A DNA stretch of 64,000 nt from Hahellaceae bacterium (lineage in GTDB: Bacteria; Pseudomonadota; Gammaproteobacteria; Pseudomonadales; Oleiphilaceae). Positions 16,384 through 24,231 of the stretch are shown one piece after another. A program made the translations under genes and the position numbers. Below the pieces are notes generated by a model. The model was given only the letters and a program-made list of their open reading frames with translations. It ran no database searches and was not told where the DNA came from. The stretch is from the NCBI GenBank assembly GCA_024234505.1, contig JACKOD010000002.1:310001-374000 (forward strand), given 5' to 3'. The stretch's first letter is position 1. The number at the start of each line of letters is the position of its first letter.

Positions 16384-16803
16384 ATGTGGCTTCAAAAAGA
16401 ACTACAGCTATCACCCAGAACCCGAGGATTTCACCTGATTACCGACGAGGTCATGCGCGCCTTGCCCGAGATGGCACAGTTACAGGTTGGATTGCTGCAC
16501 GTACTGATTAAACACACCTCGGCTTCACTCACGATCAATGAAAATGCTGATCCTACGGTGCGACATGATTTCGAGCAGTATTTCAATCGCGCCGTACCGG
16601 AAAACGAGCCGTACTATCGGCACTGCGATGAGGGGGCGGATGACCTTCCTGCTCATATTAAAGCCAGTTTACTGGGCGCCAGTGTGACGCTGCCGGTCAC
16701 GGAAGGGCGGTTGAATGTAGGCATCTGGCAGGGTATCTATCTGTGTGAACATCGTAATCATGGCGGTAGCCGCCGTCTGGTGTTAACGCTTCAGGGTGAA
16801 TAA
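16384..16803 (+). CDS. yjbQ: YjbQ-family protein (UPF0047), 139 aa
   Basis: Small, widespread trimeric enzyme. The E. coli member has weak thiamine-phosphate synthase activity; the true role is unclear. Typical landmarks are GLLHVLIKHTSASLTINENADPTV (about residues 36-59), the HCDEGADDLPAHIKASLLG core with its metal-binding His and Asp, and the closing IWQGIYLCEHRNHGGSR. Full length for the family. The MalT-like gene starts 12 bp after its stop, so they share a transcript. Confidence 0.93.
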   Translation: MWLQKELQLSPRTRGFHLITDEVMRALPEMAQLQVGLLHVLIKHTSASLTINENADPTVRHDFEQYFNRAVPENEPYYRHCDEGADDLPAHIKASLLGASVTLPVTEGRLNVGIWQGIYLCEHRNHGGSRRLVLTLQGE

Positions 16804-16815
16804 AGGGAGTTGCGC

Positions 16816-19500
16816 GTGATAGAAACCAAGATCACCCGACCTCAGTTGCCAGAGGTGGATATCGTTCGATCACCTTTGTTGCAGCGTTTGGATGGTCTTA
16901 CGGGATTACCGTTAACGCTGATTTCGGCTCCGGCGGGTTACGGCAAGACAACTACGATTAATCAATGGCTGGAATCGCGCCGCGTGACGCATGGCTGGCT
17001 ATCACTGGATACCAGAGACAACGATCCCTTCGTTTTCTGGCAGGCTGTATGTGATGCGTTTACTCGCCAGTTGGCTCGGGTAAGTGACGCGATCATGCCA
17101 CTTTTTCTGGGATTGGACGCATTTAATGCCGAGTCCTTCCCTGATGCCTTGTTACGGGCACTGAATGAATATGCTCGTAGTTGGTCGTGTCCCGAACATT
17201 TTGTGCTGGTACTGGATGATTTTCATTGTATAGATGACCGGATCATTCTCGCCGGAATTCGACGGCTAGTGGATTATGCGCCAGGTTTCTTTCATCTTGT
17301 TCTGACGTCGCGTACCCAGCCAGATCTGGCGCTGTCCACACTTCAGGTAAAAAATCGTCTGCTGTTGGTGTCGGTGGCACAGCTGCGATTTAATGCAGAG
17401 GAGGCGGCGCAGTTATGGCATCAACGTACCGGTAGCGTGCTGGGTGCCGAAACTTTGGCCATGTTCTACCAAAAAACAGAAGGTTGGCCGGCGGCAATAC
17501 AGTTGGCCGCCTGGTGTCTCGACAACGCATCTGTTGCCACGGTGCAAGAGTGGAGCGCAACGCGTGATCCTTTTCTGGGTGACTATTTATCTAATGAAAT
17601 TTTCCGTGCCCAAGGGGAGTCCGTGTGTAACTTTCTACTGACGGTCGCCCCTTACGGATACTTGTCTGCAACGTTTTGTGAACAAGTGCTGGAGCAGCGT
17701 CATGCCGGTGCGATGCTGGAGCTTCTGGTTCGGAAAAATCTGCTTATTACCCGCTTTCAGCAGCAGGGGCAGAGACTTTACCGACTGCATGAACTATTCA
17801 GAGATTGGTTAGAGGCGAATAGCGAGTGCCGGGTGCCGGACGAGTCGCAAATCATTCGCGCTGCACACTGGTATCTCGATAATGGCCTGATGATGGAAGG
17901 TTTACAGCTACTACAACAAAAGGCGCTATGGCAACCGCTGGTCGATTGCTTGCCCGCCATTATGCTTCCCGTATTGCGTCAGGGCGGCTTTGCGAAAGTG
18001 TTACCTCTGCTTCATCGTTTGCCGGAGGCGTACCTCAATAGCAGTCCTTGGGCCTTATATGGGCAAGCCTTTGTATTGTTCTCTCAAGGACAGTCGATGG
18101 CCTGTGATGTCTGTTTGGTGCGAGCACAAAGCCTGTTAGAGGCTGACCTGGAACGACGATCCGGTGAAGCGCCTGAGCAATTAATGAAGCTCAGACTACT
18201 CCACCTGGCTTGTCTGTTGTTTCGGGTAGATTTGGCTCGTTTACGGGGGGATGTGCAGGCCAGTCAGGCATTAATGCCACACTTGAATCTGCTTGATATG
18301 TCTCAGGCGCCTTATTTGCAGGCGTGGGGATGGCAAGCGCAGGGGGCGGCCTATTTTATGGCTGGCGATTTTCGTTCTGCACAACAGCCATTGGTACAGG
18401 CGATGGCATTGGCCAACACATTGCAAGACCGAGTCTGTCAGGCAGCGGTACTCTCGTGGCTGATCCCCTGTCTCTTGGGACAAGGCAATATCAGCATGGC
18501 TTCGAGCTATCTTACGGAGACTCGTGAGCAATGGCAGGATGACATACCCTATCTGCCGCTGACCTCTGTATTGCCCTATCTGGAATCCCAGATATTGCGC
18601 GAACAAGGACAGTTAGAGGCAGCGTGTGACAAATTGCGCGAGGCTTTTGCGCAGGCCGGTACGTTGTTGAACCCGTTTCACCGCGTGTATTTCAATTTTC
18701 TGCGCTGGCGAATCGCTATTGGGCAAAAGGAATTTCCAGAAGCAGAAAGAGCGGCAACGACGCTCGAAAAAATTTCGTTGCAGTATGAAGGCGCGTGGCC
18801 CTTTGCTGTGCCGGAACCACGCCTGTTGTTGGCAATCAATGAAGTGCTCAAAGGTCAGCCCCCTTTGCAAATGATTCAATGGGCAAAGTCGTTTAACCCG
18901 ACTAATCGTCAAGGCGCCTGCGTGAGGCATTTAGCTGAGACCCTGATCTGGCTAAGGGCAAATTTGATAGCAGGGCAATCCTGTTCGGAGGTTCTGGCAC
19001 ATCTGCAGTCGGAGGCCCGGGCGTTGGGGCTGATGGCGCTTGTTTGTCAGTGTCTGCTCATGGAGGCGTTGGGATGCTTGTTGCAAGGTAATAAAGTCGC
19101 TGGATTTGTTTGTCTGGAAGATGCCTTCCGACATGTTGATCCATCGCAAATGCCGCAGTTGTACATCGATGAAATGCCGCACATTGAACCGCTGCTACGT
19201 GCCGCGCTGCATCAACCTGAACTAATGATGCGCGCACAACATTTGTTGACACTGGCGTTGTCGGGCACCAGTTTGACAGGGCAGGTCGCAACTGTGTCGC
19301 CTACACCCGATGCGCTGAGCCAACGGGAACGGGAGATTTTAGTGTGGTTGGCTACGGGGCAGAAAAATGCGGATATCGCCCGCGATTTGGGTATTTCTCT
19401 GGCCACCGTTAAAACGCATTTGCAAAATATTTACAACAAGTTGGGTGCCTCGAATCGCAAAGATGCTTTAGTCAGCGCGAGGGCACTGGGAATATTATAA
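16816..19500 (+). CDS. MalT-like LuxR-family ATP-dependent regulator, 894 aa
   Basis: Large signal-integrating transcription activator of the MalT/AlkS/AcoK kind. There is an N-terminal NTPase with a P-loop (SAPAGYGKTT, about 37-46) and Walker B (LVLDDFHC, about 134-141). A long helical-repeat sensor follows. The C-terminal LuxR helix-turn-helix is LSQREREILVWLATGQKNADIARDL with ATVKTHLQNIYNKLG (last 65 residues). I chose GTG 16816 because AAAGGGAG lies 6-7 bases ahead; the TTG at 16810 abuts that site. It is co-transcribed with yjbQ. The inducer and targets are unknown; the convergent DUF6160-like gene is its only other close neighbour. Confidence 0.9.
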   Translation: MIETKITRPQLPEVDIVRSPLLQRLDGLTGLPLTLISAPAGYGKTTTINQWLESRRVTHGWLSLDTRDNDPFVFWQAVCDAFTRQLARVSDAIMPLFLGLDAFNAESFPDALLRALNEYARSWSCPEHFVLVLDDFHCIDDRIILAGIRRLVDYAPGFFHLVLTSRTQPDLALSTLQVKNRLLLVSVAQLRFNAEEAAQLWHQRTGSVLGAETLAMFYQKTEGWPAAIQLAAWCLDNASVATVQEWSATRDPFLGDYLSNEIFRAQGESVCNFLLTVAPYGYLSATFCEQVLEQRHAGAMLELLVRKNLLITRFQQQGQRLYRLHELFRDWLEANSECRVPDESQIIRAAHWYLDNGLMMEGLQLLQQKALWQPLVDCLPAIMLPVLRQGGFAKVLPLLHRLPEAYLNSSPWALYGQAFVLFSQGQSMACDVCLVRAQSLLEADLERRSGEAPEQLMKLRLLHLACLLFRVDLARLRGDVQASQALMPHLNLLDMSQAPYLQAWGWQAQGAAYFMAGDFRSAQQPLVQAMALANTLQDRVCQAAVLSWLIPCLLGQGNISMASSYLTETREQWQDDIPYLPLTSVLPYLESQILREQGQLEAACDKLREAFAQAGTLLNPFHRVYFNFLRWRIAIGQKEFPEAERAATTLEKISLQYEGAWPFAVPEPRLLLAINEVLKGQPPLQMIQWAKSFNPTNRQGACVRHLAETLIWLRANLIAGQSCSEVLAHLQSEARALGLMALVCQCLLMEALGCLLQGNKVAGFVCLEDAFRHVDPSQMPQLYIDEMPHIEPLLRAALHQPELMMRAQHLLTLALSGTSLTGQVATVSPTPDALSQREREILVWLATGQKNADIARDLGISLATVKTHLQNIYNKLGASNRKDALVSARALGIL

Positions 19501-19546
19501 GGCCCGGGGCTGGCCGGACCTAAAGGGAGGTGAATACGATCGTTTT

Positions 19547-20341
19547 TTAGTGACCGTATATCTGCAGTGTGGTGTTGCTGATGACCTGATCCTGAATAGC
19601 AAATGAGCCAATGGAGGTTCCCCCGATAATGACCGCACCTACCTGGATATCCTGCTCGAATGCACCAATCTCGACCATTAGCGCATTGCCGGACGCGGTC
19701 CTCGGGTTGGCCGCGCTATGAGCGCTGGCACTGACTATCACTGCCTGCGTACTGGCGTTGATGCCTTGGTAATAGGCATCCGTAATCAGCCCCGTGGAGT
19801 TGTCACTGCTGATCGTAACATCCCGAATGCCCAAGCCAAGAAAGTCGACGTCAAGGTCGACATCTGTGAGATTGTAGCCTGCGGTGGCATAGAGTGTGTC
19901 TGTGGCTGTGTCTACCGTGAGATTGGCGCCTGTAAGAAAGCCTTGCATGGAAATATTGGAGGCCAGTCGTGTGTTTTCTCCAGCCAGACCATTTAATTCG
20001 ACGCTGCCTACGGTGACTTCAAAGTCGATCATATTAGAGCCATCCAGCGAGGTCAGATTGATAATGCCATCACCATCAGCTGCCACGTCGATGTCTATTT
20101 TCATATTATCTAGCACGGTGCCGGCACTGCCCCCGATATGGATATCGTTCATGGTCAGGTTACCTTCGTCGGTAACGACTAACGCACCCAGATCAATTTG
20201 GGTTTCCAGCTCGATGGTGATACCGGCTTGACCGGTCAGGGTACTCAATACGGTGTCATCCAGTGCTTTCATTTCTGCCATTACCAGACTGCTGGTAGCA
20301 GAGAGTGCAATGACTAACGTGCTTTTTTTCAGGCCTTTCAT
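19547..20341 (-). CDS. FilA/DUF6160-like exported protein, 264 aa
   Basis: A signal peptide (1-22, SLVMA) is followed by EMKALDDTVLSTLTGQAGITIELET, the same opening as the protein at 9210-10343. The body is beta-rich with many Asp, Asn, Gly and Thr, and has no cysteine. The C-terminus GGTSIGSFAIQDQVI...IYGH mirrors the paralogue's GGTSIGSVFITDM...IRGH. It is probably surface-exposed; function unknown. It is convergent with the MalT-like gene (46 bp apart) and divergent from the hydrolase across a 269-base gap (20342-20610) in which I see no clear operator. Confidence 0.7.
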   Translation of the reverse strand: MKGLKKSTLVIALSATSSLVMAEMKALDDTVLSTLTGQAGITIELETQIDLGALVVTDEGNLTMNDIHIGGSAGTVLDNMKIDIDVAADGDGIINLTSLDGSNMIDFEVTVGSVELNGLAGENTRLASNISMQGFLTGANLTVDTATDTLYATAGYNLTDVDLDVDFLGLGIRDVTISSDNSTGLITDAYYQGINASTQAVIVSASAHSAANPRTASGNALMVEIGAFEQDIQVGAVIIGGTSIGSFAIQDQVISNTTLQIYGH

Positions 20342-20610
20342 CGTTTATGACTCCATTGTTTTAGTTATACATGGGTTCCGTCATCGCAATTGATTCCGGC
20401 ATTGCATACTAAACAGCCCAAAGGATGAGCGCCTCGTACAGGGGATGAGTGACCGGCTTGAATTGTGAGAAGGTGTTCACATTTTTGATGGCTATGGGCA
20501 CCAAAATGCGGCCTAACTATACTGGCGCGACGCACGCCGTAATGATTGAGTGCTGGGGTCTGCGTCAAAAAATGAATACAATGTGCAAGTATTTATAAAG
20601 GGCTCGCTGT

Positions 20611-21519
20611 ATGAAGCTGCTGGGTAAAGATAATCTGCACCGAATGTCACACCAGATGCTGAGTTATCTGGGATCGCTCAAACGTCACACGCTGGTAACA
20701 GAGTGCGGGGAATGGCGGTATCTTGAGGGTGGATGTCGCGAAGGTGCCGAAACTATCGTTCTGGTGCACGGCTTAGCGGGAACCAAAGCACAATGGCGCA
20801 GTCTGATGCATATTCTTGCCGACCGTTACCATGTCGTGGCGCTGGATATGCCTGCGCTGCATAATGGGCTGCCTACGCATTCCGGTGAATGCCATTTCCC
20901 TGCCTTGGCAGAGGAGCTGGCGGCATTTATCGAGGGGTTGGGGTTGAAGCGCTTTCACTTGTTGGGACACTCGCTGGCGGCCAATGTCTGTGCGGTTTAC
21001 AGTGGCCAACGTCCCGACAGGGTGTTGTCATTGGCACTGACTTCCGTTGTTGCCATTGATAATGAACGTTATTCGGGTGAGCTATCGCGTTTTGCCCAAT
21101 TTAAACAAATGATGCTGTTTAATACGTTGGAAGAGTTCGCCGCACTAGGGCAGTTGATGTTTTACCGACCGCCCAAGGCACCGGACTTTTTAATGAGCTA
21201 TAGCATGAATCAGGTGATAAGGTTCCGTCAGGCGCATGTCCGTTTGCTGTCTGAAGCTGATAAAAGCGCTCACCATGTCAGGGATAGTCTGACCCGGATT
21301 ACCTGTCCTTGCATCACCATCAACGGCGCGCAGGATGTCTTTGTTTCGCCGGAAACCCAGGCGATATTGGAAGCGCATCTTCAGTCGCTCACCGTCGTGC
21401 GGTTGGAGGAATGTGCTCACATGCCCTATCTGGAAAAGCCGCGCGAGCTGGCGACGAGTTACCAGCGGTTTCTCAGTCAGGTTTCGCCGGCACGGACGGC
21501 GGAGCGTCTTGTCGGCTAA
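20611..21519 (+). CDS. Alpha/beta hydrolase, 302 aa
   Basis: Cytoplasmic hydrolase of the alpha/beta fold. Oxyanion loop LVHGLAG (51-57). Nucleophile S121 in GHSLA, an Ala in place of the usual last Gly. Acid D in NGAQDVFVSPET and base H in ECAHMPYLEKP. These resemble esterase or acyl-CoA/meta-cleavage hydrolases such as MhpC; the substrate is unknown. The last 47 bases overlap the 3' end of the MFS gene on the other strand. Confidence 0.85.
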   Translation: MKLLGKDNLHRMSHQMLSYLGSLKRHTLVTECGEWRYLEGGCREGAETIVLVHGLAGTKAQWRSLMHILADRYHVVALDMPALHNGLPTHSGECHFPALAEELAAFIEGLGLKRFHLLGHSLAANVCAVYSGQRPDRVLSLALTSVVAIDNERYSGELSRFAQFKQMMLFNTLEEFAALGQLMFYRPPKAPDFLMSYSMNQVIRFRQAHVRLLSEADKSAHHVRDSLTRITCPCITINGAQDVFVSPETQAILEAHLQSLTVVRLEECAHMPYLEKPRELATSYQRFLSQVSPARTAERLVG

Positions 21520-22723
21520 TGGTCGGGAAGGGCTTTTCGGCCATGTACACAAAACCCAATGCCAACCAGGCCAGCACGGTAAAACCGGCAATTAGGGGCG
21601 CAACCGTATCATTGAACTGGCTGCCTATAAAAGCGCCTACAGGGAGTGACAATAGGCTGCTTAGCGCACTGACGACCGCCGAGGCAGTACCGGCAATGTG
21701 CCCCATGGGTTCCAGTGCCAGGGTGTTGAGATTCCCAAACAGAATGCCAACACAAAAAAAGGCGCCACTCATATAGCTCATAAAAAGCCATAATGGCAGT
21801 GAGGGCTGGCATAGCCATACCACGAGAATGAAACCAGTGCTGATCAAGGCCAGTATCCAGAGCGCTAGTCTGGCCAGGGAATGCAGGCCAAAGTGCATAA
21901 CCAGTCTGGAGTTAACGAAGGAGGCGCCGCCGACAAACAGCGCCAGTAGGGCAAAGTACAGCGGAAACTTGTCTCCCTGCAGGTAGATACCCTGAAAAAT
22001 TTGTTGTGCCGAAGTCAGGTATCCCAAAAAGGCCCCAAACACGGCTGCCGACGCCAGCGTATAGCCTAATGATGCCCGATGCCGAATCACTTCCGAGGCG
22101 GACTGCAGAATAAAGCTTAATGTAAAGGGTTTACGCTTGCTCAGCGCTAACGTTTCAGGTTGGCGCAGACCAAACCAGGTGAGCATGAGCACACCTTGAA
22201 ATAGCAGCATACCAAAGATGGCTCGCCAGTCGGCGATCCACAAAATGCCCTGACCCAAGGCGGGAGCCAGCGCAGGAACCAGGATAAATACCGCCATTAC
22301 CAACGACATCACTCGGGCCATCTGGCGTCCGGCATATTGATCTCTGACCAGTGCCAGCGTGACGATACGAGGACTGGCGGCACCGATCCCTTGTAAAAAA
22401 CGTCCGGCCAGCATCCACTCAAATCCGGTGGACAACATGCTCACAAGGGTTCCGACGATAAAAATGCCCAGTCCCAGATAGACAGGCCGTTTGCGTCCGA
22501 AGCTGTCGGATAGTGGCCCGTAAAACAGTTGCCCGATGGACAGTCCCAGAAAGAGCGCAGTGACAATCCACTGGCGGTGATTGGGCGAATCAATGTTTAA
22601 ATCGATACTCATTTGCGAGAGTGCAGGGAGCATGGCATCAATGGATAAAGCGATGAGCGAGATCATCAGTGCCATCAATGCAACAAATTCAACAAACGGA
22701 GGTCGCTTTTCTGCGGTATTCAC
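21473..22723 (-). CDS. MFS drug exporter, Bcr/CflA type, 416 aa
   Basis: Proton-driven exporter with 12 predicted membrane helices. It starts with VEFVALMALMISLIALSIDAMLPALSQM and contains GQLFYGPLSDSFGRKRPVYLG, the loop 2-3 motif of the drug:H+ antiporter-1 group. Bcr relatives export bicyclomycin, sulfonamides or cysteine; the substrate here is open. The C-terminal tail (about 25 residues) lies in the 47-base tail-to-tail overlap with the hydrolase gene. Confidence 0.88.
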   Translation of the reverse strand: MNTAEKRPPFVEFVALMALMISLIALSIDAMLPALSQMSIDLNIDSPNHRQWIVTALFLGLSIGQLFYGPLSDSFGRKRPVYLGLGIFIVGTLVSMLSTGFEWMLAGRFLQGIGAASPRIVTLALVRDQYAGRQMARVMSLVMAVFILVPALAPALGQGILWIADWRAIFGMLLFQGVLMLTWFGLRQPETLALSKRKPFTLSFILQSASEVIRHRASLGYTLASAAVFGAFLGYLTSAQQIFQGIYLQGDKFPLYFALLALFVGGASFVNSRLVMHFGLHSLARLALWILALISTGFILVVWLCQPSLPLWLFMSYMSGAFFCVGILFGNLNTLALEPMGHIAGTASAVVSALSSLLSLPVGAFIGSQFNDTVAPLIAGFTVLAWLALGFVYMAEKPFPTISRQDAPPSVPAKPD

Positions 22724-22854
22724 GTATTAACCCATGCCGGGACTCAAAGAAGACTGCGTAGCCTAGCGGATTGTTTTCGCAGGCGCGATGCGTAATTGCC
22801 GAAGCCGTTGGAACTTGCGAGGTGGCAAACGTGCAGGGGAGCGAACTTATTTGC

Positions 22855-22860
22855 TAGAAT
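22855..22860 (+). promoter_or_regulatory. Probable extended -10 promoter (TGCTAGAAT)
   Basis: TTTGCTAGAATCTGCCGCC looks like a sigma-70 extended -10 with a GC-rich start region. The same TTTGCTAGAATC occurs at 37078-37089. No good -35 box is visible. It would serve the YgjP-like gene. Confidence 0.4.
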
Positions 22861-22871
22861 CTGCCGCCTTA

Positions 22872-22931
22872 CTGTCGACGAAAATATCGGCCTGTCGACG
22901 AAAATATTGACCTGTCGATAAAGATATCGAC
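22872..22931 (+). repeat. Three tandem copies of a 20 bp unit before the YgjP-like gene
   Basis: CTGTCGACGAAAATATCGGC (22872-22891) is followed by copies at 22892-22911 (two changes) and 22912-22931 (more diverged). It lies between the candidate promoter at 22855 and the gene, so it is transcribed as leader. Confidence 0.88.
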
Positions 22932-22953
22932 GAAGCGTTGGCTGCCGTACTTT

Positions 22954-23523
22954 GTGGCTGACTCAGTGTCGCCTAATTGGATAGCGGAGCGCAGTCATTT
23001 AATGCCGGGTGATTATTCTCAAACGATCAAAACGTATCTGGGGGGGTATGCCCCTTCGCTTGTATCGCAAGTCGAGGGGTTGCTTGTTTCCGGTAAGTTG
23101 GGCGAGGTGTTATTGCGTAAATACCCGCAGGCCCATGATATACGCTCGTCAGCCGCACTCTATGATTTGGCCATGTCGTTCAAGGCGCGCTATTTGCGAC
23201 AGTCGCCGCCACTAAGCAAAGTCATTTATGATGATAAAATCCACGTGATTAATCATGCGCTGGGACTTCACTCGTATGTTTCTCGCGTACAGGGGAACAA
23301 GCTCAAGGCAAAAAATGAAATTCGCATCTCAGCCATGTTTCGACGGGTTCCGCTGGATTTTCTCAATATGATTCTGGTGCACGAGCTGGCCCACCTGAAA
23401 GAAAAAGAACATAACCGCGCTTTTTATAAGTTGTGTGAATACATGCAGCCTGACTACCATCAGCTGGAATTCGATATGAGAATGTACCTCACCTATCGCG
23501 AGGCCATGGGGGAGCTGTATTGA
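22954..23523 (+). CDS. YgjP-like metallopeptidase-domain protein, 189 aa
   Basis: Putative zinc protein of the YgjP/WLM group. The motif HELAHLKEKEH gives H143, E144, H147 and H153 as zinc and catalytic residues (numbered from GTG 22954). The N-terminal part is helical. A later ATG at 23002 (MPGDYSQT) is an equally possible start. No signal peptide. Relatives are conserved but little studied; peptidase activity is not established. Confidence 0.8.
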   Translation: MADSVSPNWIAERSHLMPGDYSQTIKTYLGGYAPSLVSQVEGLLVSGKLGEVLLRKYPQAHDIRSSAALYDLAMSFKARYLRQSPPLSKVIYDDKIHVINHALGLHSYVSRVQGNKLKAKNEIRISAMFRRVPLDFLNMILVHELAHLKEKEHNRAFYKLCEYMQPDYHQLEFDMRMYLTYREAMGELY

Positions 23524-23608
23524 AGGGGGGCTGAGGGTATTCCGCGTGTCATGCCAGCAGGAGCCAACACGCGGAAAAGAGGTCATGTCGGGTGTTTTAA
23601 GCCTTCGC

Positions 23609-23941
23609 CTAACCGCAACACTTCTTGAATTTTTTACCGCTGCCGCAAGAACAGGGCGCGTTTCTGTCGGGCTTTTCCTCAAAACGCGTGGGGGTGGGCA
23701 GGTTTTTCAGGGTTTCCAGCGCCAGTTCGTTTTCTGGCTCCGCCGTATTGACACTAATCTCGCAATACCATTGGTTTTCTTCGCACAAGGCAGCGATTTC
23801 GTCGCGGCGTGCATCGCTGTGAACGTTAATAATGGCAGGATTAAACTCGGTTCCCAGACGTTTTTGACGCTTATGCGTAAATTCGCGGAAAGGTTCGGGA
23901 GGAACACGTGCTATACGGGTTTTAAAGGGGTACTTGGACAT
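23609..23941 (-). CDS. SEC-C metal-binding motif protein, 110 aa
   Basis: Small protein ending in RNAPCSCGSGKKFKKCCG, the zinc-binding C-terminal motif known from SecA. The first 90 residues (MSKYPFKTRIARVPPEPF...) match the short PBPRA1643-type family that carries this motif. I take ATG 23941; the longer frame to 24049 adds a cysteine-rich stretch unlike the family. Function unknown, possibly linked to ribosome or secretion factors as for other SEC-C proteins. Confidence 0.8.
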   Translation of the reverse strand: MSKYPFKTRIARVPPEPFREFTHKRQKRLGTEFNPAIINVHSDARRDEIAALCEENQWYCEISVNTAEPENELALETLKNLPTPTRFEEKPDRNAPCSCGSGKKFKKCCG

Positions 23942-24083
23942 AATTACACCGTAACAAAGGCGACAACAAAATGAACATGATAAAAGTGCGGCGATCATAC
24001 ACTGATCCGGTGGGAACGTCTCGGTAGCTGGCGTTATTTTACACAACAAAAATGGCGTATTTCTGCCCGCAGGGTGTGCTTTT

Positions 24084-24100
24084 TTGTAGTAATACTACAA
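24084..24100. promoter_or_regulatory. 17 bp perfect palindrome upstream of isocitrate dehydrogenase
   Basis: TTGTAGTAATACTACAA is a perfect palindrome around A24092, 132 bp before the start codon. The shape suits a GntR- or TetR-type dimer. I cannot name the regulator. The rest of 23942-24231 is AT-rich promoter DNA. Confidence 0.5.
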
Positions 24101-24231
24101 GCTCATGGCGTAAAAGCCTCGTTGCCGCTATTATATTGCACGCAAAATATCATCGCTCTTTTAAAAAAGGGGATCAAAAGTCGCCTTTTATTAATTTTTT
24201 GGTGTACCAACCGATAAAATTTGGGGAAGTT

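Noticed and set aside
20365..20568. 67-codon frame in the gap before the hydrolase
   Set aside because: Composition and lack of start signal point to chance.
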